DNA of 64,000 nt from Branchiostoma belcheri (Eukaryota; Chordata; Leptocardii; Amphioxiformes; Branchiostomatidae), in the NCBI RefSeq assembly GCF_001625305.1, contig NW_017804087.1, forward strand, positions 795,529 to 859,528, written 5' to 3'. Shown here piece by piece: positions 35,483 to 45,277 of this stretch (its first letter is position 1; every line of letters starts with the position of its first letter). The translations under genes and the position numbers were made by a program. The notes beneath the pieces are model-generated. The model searched no databases and was not told the DNA's origin. It saw nothing but the letters and a program-made list of their open reading frames with translations.

Positions 35483-38154
35483 ATGCAGTTACCAGTGAAG
35501 ATGACAAGTACGTATAAGTTGTATTTTGTATTTGTATGTGTTTTCAAACGCTTGTACTGGTGTTCAAGCCTGCCTTTTTTGCTTTTCTGAGTGACTCGAA
35601 AGAATCGAGTTTTTTACGAAGCCACCAAATTCTACCTCAACTTACAGCTAAAAAGAAAACTACCTTTTCTAATCCGAAAACCCAATCGCGGTATTCGAAG
35701 GAGTGGGATCCTTCTTTTTCCTCCTCAATACAGTTTCTTTCTGTGTTTCTTTCTGTCACAAAAGCATTTTTGGTTCGATATGAAAGTAGACTTTTTTCAC
35801 TAATTGAAAGAATACGTATACTATAATTAGAATAGAAAGTTCTGCCGAAAGCCGGCGTTATCACAACTTTTTCAGTTTTTCAAATTTCTTTCAGAACTTT
35901 CTTATATGATATATAATCAGATCTGAAAGGAAAAAATATTATGATAATTTGATGTTCAGCAATCACAAAAAGCATTGCATTGTTATTCTTCCGTGTGCCA
36001 CGTATTGGTATCCTTCCGAGAAATAGCTCTTCCTATGACTCAAGTACCAAATGCAACATTCTTGAAGCTTTACTCATACTATACCTTTCCGTCAGGTGTC
36101 ATGGCTGCCGTCATGTGCATCGTCGTTGCTATGACGACGGTGTCAGGCAGGTGTGTCCCCAGGGGTGACGACATGGCTGAAGTCGGGGGTTTCCCCACCC
36201 AGACCCCCTGTCAGCTCTTCTCGACTATGCACAGACAAGTCATCCGGCTAGGTTTCTCCGCCAACGCGACCTACTATGCCTTTGTAAGTAGTGTCCCCTT
36301 TTTTGTCGACGCCTCAGGGGAGGAGCCGAATAGTAATTACTGTGGCCGACAGGTACAAAATGTTGTAGCATTGTTGGTGTATAACATCTAGGTATTCTGG
36401 CTATGTATATTAGAGTCAGAAAGTAATCAACGTTTTTGTGCAATCTTCGGCTCCACCCCAGAGGCGTCCACAAAAAATGGTTTCCAGAAATTTCTCACGA
36501 TTTGTCAGAGAATTTTTTTTATCATTTACATGTTATTATGATGTATCACAATGGTTAAAAGTAAGCTTTATCTTTATGCATTGCGAAACTATATGCACAG
36601 AAATATCGCAGTACTTCTAACTTTGTTATTAAACTACGAAATCGGAAATGACGTAGTACTTTGTTTTGTCACGTGATCAGATGGACCAATACCCGCAGTC
36701 CTCTTCCGGATGTTTTGGCCATGACTTCACCCTGGAAGGTTTGGTGAGCGGACTGCGCATGCCCTACGTGAACTGGACAAACTTAGGGGTATGGCATAAA
36801 CTTTCCAGCTACTGTTACAGTACTACGTCCAATTTACAGTACCAATGAGCACAATATTAATTAATCCAAATCAATACACCACACTATAGATGTATACGTA
36901 GTAGTTTTTCACCTTTAATTAGATTTTCAGACTACCCGAACTTAAAATGTGATACACAATAAAAACGTTGGAGAAAATAACAAAACGACTATATAATATT
37001 ATCTTAAAGATGCTAACTATATTTTCTATTGTAATGTTTTATTGTTTGTGTAATAATGACTAAGTATATTTTTGTCAGATGCATGAATCGCATAGACCGA
37101 TTGCAATAACAATTGTATGGAAGATTTTGATATGCCACATTTTTAATGCAAAATGCCATTCATTCACGAAGATAGAAGATTGGGTGAAGTGCAGCTGCGA
37201 GTCACTAGAGGACATGCCCCCAGGGTACTGCCCTGGAACACTCGAGATCTCGGTACCAGTACCACTCTGACTATGGTGACGGTGGGGGGAATTTACCGTG
37301 CATGCGGTCATTCTTTATGCAGAAGTGTTGCTCTTTTTTGTCAACGCCTCAGGGGCGGGGGGTCTATCAGGTGGCACGGTTTGTGAACTGGTTGAAGATA
37401 GACAAACCTCACCACCATAAGGGCGAACAAAAGGAGGTGGAACAACAACACATCTGCCTGGAGATTGTCCTTAAATGTATAGCAGCATGAAAGAAGCATG
37501 GCAAGGTCATATGTGAATGCATGAGGATTTTAAGGGTTAAGGGGTAGGTTCCAACAAATCCTATGAAAGACGAAGTCTAGTGTATCATTGACAACGTTAT
37601 GTCAGTGACCAACGGTTGCATGTGGGTATCTCTCCTCACAGGATGAGGCTAAGATGGGCCGGATCTATGCGGATCTGCTGACGTTCCAAGCCTATCTTGA
37701 GCGAGGTTCGCCGCGACGAGCGCCGCCATGCGGAACAGACTGGTACTGGTTCATTCCACCTGATGAACTCCACCCGCACCAGCCTCGACCTTCTGGAGCA
37801 CCTGATCATCAAGATCAGGGTTACTGCGCAGGTCAGGGCTCAACCATAGTAGTCGAAGTTTCTCAAAAACAAAATTCTTATCATCGGTGAGACTGACCCA
37901 AAAGTCATGTGTTGTTAGCATCTTGATTTTGTCATAAAAATTATGTCCGTTTTCGTCCCACGCAGCCTCAGCACATGTGCTACAGTCTCCCAGACGTCGA
38001 CGGAAGTGACGTCATGACCGCTGCCGAGAAAGACACAACCGGCGACCTCCGCGTGTCACGTGACTACCAGGTGCTGAACAACTTCCGCTGGTTCCTCCGC
38101 TATCTCCTCAGCGATGTGAACAGTTTCCGGTACGTCCACTGTGCCCAGGAGTGA
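35483..38154 (+). CDS. IL-6/LIF-type long-chain helical cytokine-like protein (one-base frame shift in exon 4)
   Basis: Five coding exons: 35483-35507, 36096-36283, 36681-36788, 37642-37831, 37966-38154; intron phases 1-0-0-0. Exon 1 is tiny (25 nt); exon 2 completes a signal peptide (VMAAVMCIVVAMTTVSG) and gives helix A (PCQLFSTMHRQVIRLGFSAN). Exon 3 is the AB loop with a Cys and an N-glycosylation site (NWT). Exon 4 opens with helix B (EAKMGRIYADLLTFQAYL) and, in the +1 frame, ends with helix C (NSTRTSLDLLEHLIIKIRVT). Exon 5 is helix D (YQVLNNFRWFLRYLLSDVNS). Exon 4 is 190 nt, one base too long between two phase-0 introns; the shift lies near 37696-37701. Length with frame restored is about 232 residues, close to LIF (202) and IL-6 (212). 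Helix A's CxxxxxxxxRxxxxLxxSANA pattern resembles LIF. Family-level call is inference from architecture and motif; IL-6 versus LIF/OSM versus CSF3 is unresolved. Confidence 0.6.
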
Positions 38155-39340
38155 CGTCACCAAACTTTCTGACGTCACGGGATCCCAGCATGCATTTGAT
38201 CCAGAGTGTGCCATTTTTCTCTTCAACTATACCAAAGATTTTTTTGTTAAGTTTTGCTGAGTCTATCCAAGTAGATTAGCTTCAACAACGTAGTTCTACC
38301 GCTTGCTGTAACTAGTGAATAGGTTGTTTAAGGTTAACGTATAAATGACAGTTTGTTGCAGGATCATCAACATGGAACCAAATCTAGTTGGGATACTGCG
38401 TTCGATTAGCGGTATTCTATTGAATTGAATATAATGCTGGTTGTTTAGATATTCACATTGGATATTTGACAATCATGATGGTACAGTGATCATCCAATAT
38501 ATGTGTTGTATTGGCTTATTCATTTTATTGGATGATCACCTATCTCGAATCCAGTTAGGATTCCAGAAAAATGTACGCTCCATATTAGGAGCACTTTAAA
38601 TTGTCTTCTAAAGACAGTGAGTTTTGTAATGACATTTAGCCAAGATAGGACTATATGCTTAGATTACTAAGACTTAGTATATTGTGGTATAACCTATAGA
38701 CCGTGGCGGACGCATCTGCCAATAGTACGTGACCAAATTCTCCTATTGGCCGAATTGCTAGTTATGATTGACAGTCAGTAGCGGTTTATTGTGTTACTGT
38801 ACTCAGTATAGAACCTTGTAGGTTTGTGCGCAGGCAAGCTAACAGAAGCTCTTGAATTAACCATATAGACACGTTAGTTTATTTCTCATACCATTTAATA
38901 AAGTTTTTTTTGTCTCAAACTATGACTTGTCCGTGTCGTCTGAATTTAAGAAACGACTACTACTAATATTCTTTTGTACAAATGAGGCAACGATTACGAA
39001 TGAGAGAAGAGTATAAGCAAACTGTTGTGTCATACCTGTTAGCTGGGAGCTCTATGGGAGAGATATTTGCATGGGCGCCAAGTAAGCAAACACAAAACAA
39101 ACATTTGCCCCGAGGGCGTACCCATTATGAAAGGCGGCCTGTCATGAATGGCAGATAATTAAATATTCCCCTGGGACCACGTCGCCATAGGCACGAGAAC
39201 GCAGGTGCTCCATCCACACGCAACGGTTCAAACAAACGTAAACCATTGATCATTTGGTCCAAATATTATTGTTTTAATCGTTTGTCATTCTTTAGGCCTT
39301 CTCTTTTATTTATAGTGTTTGACGCTTACAATGGTACTTA
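38155..39340. other. Intergenic, cytokine-like gene to KY-like gene
   Basis: Holds the cytokine gene's presumed 3' UTR; AATAAA is at 38897-38902. There is a small inverted repeat at 38486-38539 (GTGATCATCCAATA and its exact complement, 14 bp arms). No other gene recognised. Confidence 0.4.
38486..38539. repeat. Short perfect inverted repeat
   Basis: GTGATCATCCAATA at 38486-38499 and TATTGGATGATCAC at 38526-38539 pair exactly across a 26 nt spacer. It could form a hairpin in a long 3' UTR or be a transposon remnant. Confidence 0.55.
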
Positions 39341-39348
39341 TATAAATA
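39341..39348 (+). promoter_or_regulatory. TATA-like element of the KY-like gene
   Basis: TATAAATA about 220 nt before the KY-like start codon. Initiation near 39370 would give an unspliced 5' UTR of about 190 nt. Plausible, unproven. Confidence 0.4.
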
Positions 39349-39562
39349 AAAGAGATTACGTTTGTTTGGACTTTGGACTGCTTTTGCGTGTAGATGCGGT
39401 TTTGACAGAAAGCTTGACAGAAATGCTTCCTGGTCGTTGTCACGACGTGTTTCTTCGGTTGTGAGTAAAAGTGTGCAAAACTCACTGGCGACCACGGGTT
39501 TTTATTGGATCGTAGTGTGTTTCTGTTGTAAAGAAGAACTGTCTGGTAAACGTACGGTCAAC

Positions 39563-42547
39563 ATGGGGTCGTCTTGTTCTTCTACCACGTCGGCTGTGGT
39601 CGTCAAAACAGCGAGAGTTGCACCCACAACGAAACGACCACCAGTAACAGAAGAACCAAAACCAGAAATTCTTGAAAGGGGTGGCCAACATGGAACGACA
39701 CCAAAGACAAAGGACACAGGCAAGGACGATGTTTCCATTGCAAGCATTCAGTCACAGGTGTCACATTTAGATCGGACACAAGATACCAGCACCAGTGCTG
39801 ACACCTTGGTGCAATATGAAAAGCGGCCGCAAGATGGGGTACATGTACAACAGAATAACAGGTGGTCGAGCATTTCCGGTGCTAACAGTCAAGACTCAAT
39901 AGAAAGTCTCTGCAAACCGGAAAATTCTGACAGGACTTCAACACCCAAGAATACAAGGACACATGTGAAAGAGACAGGGTCACAAACAAAGAAACTGCGA
40001 CTGTCAGATCAAAGTAAAGCTATACAGAACGAAGGGAGCAAAAATAACACTATTGAAGCAAAGAAACCGAACAGCACAACTGCAAGCACCACACAATTAT
40101 CTAGACCTGCAGATAGGGGATCTTTTGACAAAAGTGTCGACAAATTGAATGGTGACAGTGCTGTGGACATTGAGGCCATACAAAACTCTAGAGCATTTCA
40201 GAACCAGGCTACAGGAAGTTGTGAGAAACTAGACAAGGAAAAACCGAATATGAAAGAAATTAAGATGTCAGCAAATAACACAGGTATGAAGAGCGATGAA
40301 GAGACTGGCACTGACGATAAGAAAGGAATCAATTCCGTACCATCTAAGATGGTGGAACAGCCAGAGATCACAAGACGTCTGAAGAAGACGGAGCTCATCC
40401 CAGACTTGTCTGTCTTCAAGGAGCTAGACGACTATGCCAAGCAGGTATTCTTTTATCATTATTTGTTATAGAAAGAGGTTGAAGAAATCCTCTTGTTTAC
40501 TCAGTGCCCTTATATGATGTTCGTTGATGACCGGTTGGTCATTTCGCATAACTAATCATCATGCAGTGTTAATTGTGGTATTTGTAATGCATTTAAACTG
40601 CATGATATGAGTTTCATGACGTTTTGTTCTTCCTTTTCTAGACCCCTGAGCACGCAGAATCCTCTATGCGCTCGCTCGTGGACTATCTGATTCGTCCGAC
40701 CAAATCGCCACTGGAGAGAATACGTGTCCTTTTCATGTGGATGGCTACACACGTTAAATATGACGTCAGCGGCTACGTCACTGGTACAACATACGGGGAT
40801 TCGTCACCAGAAGCCGTGTTCAGGACCAGGACGGCTGTTTGTCAGGGCTACGCTGACCTGTTTACTGAGCTGTGCAGGTAATTCTGACATCACTCATTGT
40901 AACGAAAATAGGTCCTCTGCATTAAAAGCAATTCCTTTTACCGAAAACCTTCCAATTTGTGCAACTAGTAGATGACGAGTAATGAAATTATACATTTTCT
41001 TCTAAGTATTGTTTTGGGTGGCTGAGCTGTGGGTTTTCGTACTTTTTGTCCGAGCAGAGTAGGTTGATAGAACGTGGGATGAGAAAGATTGACAGCCAGA
41101 ATGACAGGTGGTCAAACGTGTCAGGTCAAGAGCCAGCAGGAATCACAGGTGGGAACATGGGGGAATTCAGGAAGCCGAGGATTGCATACTTTCTGGAAGT
41201 CTACAATCTCAGATTTCTTCTTTTTTTTCTCTTTCTAGGTTGGCTGACATCCCATGCAAGACCATCTCCGGCAAAGCCAAAGGAATCAACTACGTGGTCG
41301 GCGCCAAATTCCGGGAAGCCAGTAACCATGCCTGGAACGCCGTGCAAATTAACGGTTTTTGGTACCTCCTAGACTGTACATGGGCTGCCGGTCACTCGGA
41401 CATAAGTTCAAAGACATTCGTATTCAGCTACACGGAACACTACTTCTTAACAGATCCAGAGTTGCTTGTAGCTGACCACCTCCCTTTAGATGATTCTTGG
41501 CAGCTCCTGGAAGACCCTGTCTCGGTAGAGATGTTTGAGTCATGGGTTCTTCTGAAACCTGCTTTCTTTGACCTTGGTCTGCGCATGTCTGACCTCAGCC
41601 ACTCAAAAGCGCGCGTGCCAACCAAATCCGGTTCAGCCACTATAAAGCTAAGTCTCCACGAACCCATGTCGTTTGTGGTGCATTTTAAATCGTTTGATGG
41701 GAAGAAGAAACCTACGGAAATCAAGAACTGTGTCCTGCACGAGATTGTCGACATGGAGGCGCGCTTTCGCGTCGTTCCGCCAACAGAAGGCAAATTCCGG
41801 TTGACCATCTTCGCCAAGAAAGGAACGTCATCCGGAAGCCACGAATTTCTTCTCGAGTATCTGATACAGTGCAAGATACCCAAAGCAACAAGTGCACCCT
41901 TCCCATCACGCAACGGGAGGACAATATGGGGGCCGGGTCACTTCCTTCTCGATGGCGTCATTTCTGGTACAAGTCATCCGGAAGCCATAGTCGACGTTCC
42001 CGAAGGTGACGTCAAAATTCAATTTGAGTTTGAAAGCAGGATGCATTTCATGTGCCATTTTGGGGAAGACTCTCGATGGAATGAGTACGTCTTTACCGAA
42101 CCCGAGGACGCATGCGCGACATTTTACCTCAGATGCCCTGAACCGGGCATGCACAGTCTGACAATATGGGCCAAAGAAGACATCGGGTCTACAGACGGGT
42201 CTTACCACAAACATTGCTCTTACATCATTCGCTGTAAAAAGAGTAAACCGAAATGTCTGCCCTATCCAAAAACGTTTAAAACCTGGACGTCTGGCTGCAA
42301 GGTGTTTCGACCCCAAAACGGGCATCTTGCCTCAAATCGGGCCGTCCTGTTTCGGGTCAGGTGGCCCAAGGTCGTTGATGTGGCCGTGGTGGCTGATGGG
42401 AAATGGTCCCACTTGGTACAGGGTAGTGATGACTGCTGGGAGGGTAATGCAACCACTGGTGCTCGGGGTACATCCCTGCACGTGGTGGGCAAAAGAGACC
42501 CAAATGTAAACTCTTACGAATGGTTACTTGATTATAAAGTTATATAG
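39563..42547 (+). CDS. Kyphoscoliosis peptidase/hillarin-like transglutaminase-fold protein
   Basis: Three exons (39563-40444, 40642-40877, 41239-42547), 808 residues. ATG 39563 was chosen because it gives MGSSCSS, an N-myristoylation signal (G2, S6) with a Cys for palmitoylation. Residues about 10-275 are low-complexity, Ser/Thr/Lys-rich and probably disordered. A transglutaminase-like core follows with a full Cys-His-Asp triad: Cys in RTAVCQGYADLF, His in SNHAWNAVQING, Asp in WYLLDCTWA. The C-terminal half holds the repeated beta-rich KY/hillarin domains (LHEPMSFVVHF; GKFRLTIFAKKG; GMHSLTIWAKED). Vertebrate KY acts at the muscle Z-disc/cytoskeleton and hillarin in cytokinesis/neural development (family knowledge). 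A membrane-anchored cytoskeletal protease or scaffold is inferred. Confidence 0.88.
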
Positions 42548-43269
42548 CTTAATTTTTATATTCCTATTTCTCCTTCTAATCCATATTCTATGCATCATTT
42601 TCTCATTTGCACTGTACTATCTTGACCTCCAATGGTTCCAGATGAGCTGTAGTTAAACCAGAGAGACATTACTAAAAGCACTCAGAATTGGTATCCGTCT
42701 TAAGCGCTTGGTGACCATACCAATGAGTAACACAATATAATAAAAGTTCACAAAGTACGGCATTCTTCAACTTATGTTACCACCTTGCTTTCTCCACACT
42801 AGTCTGCACTACTACACAACCGTTCGTGGTCTGCTGAACATTGTATATAGTAAGGACCCTAGGCCTATTTTTCTAAGGCATGACATTTGACCTACATCTG
42901 TTCCATGTCACCAATGAAAGTTCTAGTTTGCCAGACGCTAAAAATGGATAGACGGGTTCGTTAAAATTTCAGACACGCGTGTCACTGATGAAAACAGATT
43001 ATCCCTGAGAGGTCTCTTGTGTTGCAGTCCATTTTCAACACAGGTCGGAATTATTTCCTTTAAAAGCCTCTTCCCACCTTTTGATTCATAAACAGGTTGT
43101 TACAGACCGCGCATGCGCCACGGTGCGCCAGGTGAGCAAACTCTTAAAGAGAATCGGTAAGGATCAAACAAACAATGGTGGCGGGCGTAAACAATCGCTT
43201 TGGTACTGTGAAAAATCTAACATTTTTCTGACTGCCTCCATCCCTTCTTTCTAAATCCATGCCTCAATT
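42548..43269. other. 3' flank of the KY-like gene
   Basis: 3' UTR and non-coding sequence. AATAAA at 42739-42744, about 190 nt after the stop, is the probable polyadenylation signal. Nothing else recognised. Confidence 0.5.
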
Positions 43270-43555
43270 TTCCAGGGCGTGAATGATTGATTGAGTAAAT
43301 GTACGAGCTAGTGAATGAGTGAGTGAATGAATGAGTGGGTACTGTGAAAGATCGTAGCCTTTTCTTAGAGGCGGTAACTGCCCCTTTTTCTAAATCCTTC
43401 CCCTAAATTTTCCAGTTTGCGAATGAATGGGTGAGAGATTGGGTGAATGAGTGAAAGATCGAGTGAGTGCACGTGATGAGTGAGCGAGCGAGTGGGCGGG
43501 CAAGTGAGTGAGCGAATGAGAGTGAGTGACTGAGTGAATGAACGGGCGAGTGAGC
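43270..43555. repeat. Imperfect (GAGT/GAAT)n simple repeat
   Basis: Long runs of GAGTGAGTGAATGAATGAGT and variants (GAGCGAGTG, GAATGGGTGAGA) in two blocks separated by TACTGTGAAAGATCGTAGCC, itself near-duplicated upstream (43200-43230). It is an interrupted tetranucleotide array. Confidence 0.8.
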
Positions 43556-43581
43556 TGTCTTTTGGCTAGGTCACGGATGTA

Positions 43582-43829
43582 TTACAAGACTGATCCCCCA
43601 GGACGCTCTTGTATTTCACCAGCCGTGGGACGATATGGTTCATGGGATACATGATACATGTGTGACGTCATCCCCATAGCGTACGCTACCGGAGGCGCAC
43701 CAACGCCTTTGTACATCGGTATGTAGCTTAGGTCGCCTGGGGAGAAAACTTGGCCATTGTGCTTCGTCGTAGGCCATAACCAACTTATTTGCACTTGGCG
43801 CCAGTAGTACAGTTTCCAAAACGGGGTTG
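43582..43829 (-). CDS. Possible C-terminal exon of an unrecognised gene
   Basis: On the minus strand an acceptor-like CTAATTCCAG precedes 82 open codons ending at a TAA (43582-43584). The translation (LYYWRQVQISWLWP..., GQVFSPGDLSYIPMYKGVGA, ...SHEPYRPTAG) has a coding-like composition rich in Pro, Tyr and Gly, as in a cytoplasmic or secreted tail. I recognise no domain. Upstream exons would lie at higher coordinates (43.9-45.2 kb), but I cannot identify them. It may be chance. Confidence 0.25.
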
Positions 43830-45277
43830 CTGGAATTAGTACACAGGTAGGCACAATTTCTCTCTTTCTTCCCAAAGTTTTCTTGCTTCTAAGTTTTACG
43901 TAAGTACGGAATCAAGTAAAGGAGTACAATTTGTGGTTGCAAAGACTTGTGTATGGTGGTGTTAAGCCCTTAGTACGAAAGTGTTATCTGCAGTTAGGAT
44001 CTTCTGTGTGTCTCAGGCTAACACCTGCCGAACTGCGCAGTCACATTTGTCGATATACTACATGTACTAGTACCATTTCAATGTAGGATATTCAAAGAGG
44101 CTGGGACAGAACCAAACGCCAACAAGGCTCCGAGACAACCTTCTCGGTAACAAGAGAGTTTAATGCATGCACGCACAGCTGACAATGCCATCGGTTTGCG
44201 ATCGTACGACGTTCATGCGACAAATGTGACTGCAGCTATCACCAATACAATGACATGGAAGATCATCGTAACGCAACAAAATCGCACTTATAGCGGGTCG
44301 GCTAGTCCCTGATTCGCTTTGATACTGACCATGTATGGCTTTAAAAATGATTCAGCTTTTACCTTTAAACGGTTTAGACATTTGCTTCTGTGAAGATTAC
44401 AAAGCACTAATTACACTCGTGGAATTATAGATTGAACTGTATAACTACCAAAGCAGACTCACACACCCCTAACTGAAAGGTAAGTTAAAAGAACCGTGCT
44501 GCAGAACCAACGCCCCTTTCCCAGTGATTTGTTTACCCATGTTACCTGATATAAGAACCCCATGCATGCCATTCAATGTTGCTACAACAAGCTACATAGC
44601 GATCTCCGATTGCAACAGTGTTCTTAAAAGAACGGTGGTTGAAAACATCAGATCTAGAAGCGCAGTAGCCGTACGGAGAAAGATTTCTTTCTCACGCTTA
44701 AAAAGTTAATTCTGTAAAAAGGACTCGAATTGAGGCCAAGGAAATAAGACACCATGTTATGGGAGATTCTTTCATTGTTTATATGTCAACAACGTGAACA
44801 AAGAATGAACCAAATACAGATGTACACACTAACATTATGCTATTCTAAATGACCCGTAAACATCCAGACTGCGTGTCCACTGAAAGAATGCCTACGGTTC
44901 TACAGGTAAGGTGGTGCGTGAAAAAGCATCAATCAACTTTGACAGTCAAATAATTGTTGAGAGAGAACGCAAATAAAACCACTTATACAAAAAAATAAAA
45001 AGAAATTGAAGATCTCATACCTCCTTGATATATTCTTTATGAATTTCCTGTTTTCATCATTATTGTATATATATATACTGGTTCACACAAGGCACCAGCA
45101 TCTAGCAGGAAATTGAAGACATTACTACTTCTCTTGATAGATGTTTGACACTAAACTATGTATGAAAAGCACAGTCAATTTAATTTTTACAATAGTTTGA
45201 ATGCTTTTTTGCAACTGAAATCGTAAATGAATGCGAAGTGATTTTGCTTCTTTTTCAGGTAGACTCCCTAAGGAATC
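43830..45277. other. Intergenic region before the multicopper oxidase
   Basis: Non-coding. Near 45065-45080 there is a TATATATATA run about 200 nt before the oxidase start, possibly promoter-related. An acceptor-like TTTTTCAG at 45250-45258 suggests a spliced 5' UTR. No further gene recognised. Confidence 0.35.

Noticed and set aside
36101..36283. Start of the cytokine-like protein at ATG 36101 rather than 35483
   Set aside because: It is possible and would still leave a signal peptide, but the upstream exon has a TATA box, a good donor and the right phase to join in frame, matching the short-first-exon pattern.
43200..43560. CRISPR-like or satellite array of GAGTGAGT units
   Set aside because: It is an imperfect tetranucleotide microsatellite in eukaryotic DNA, without spacers.
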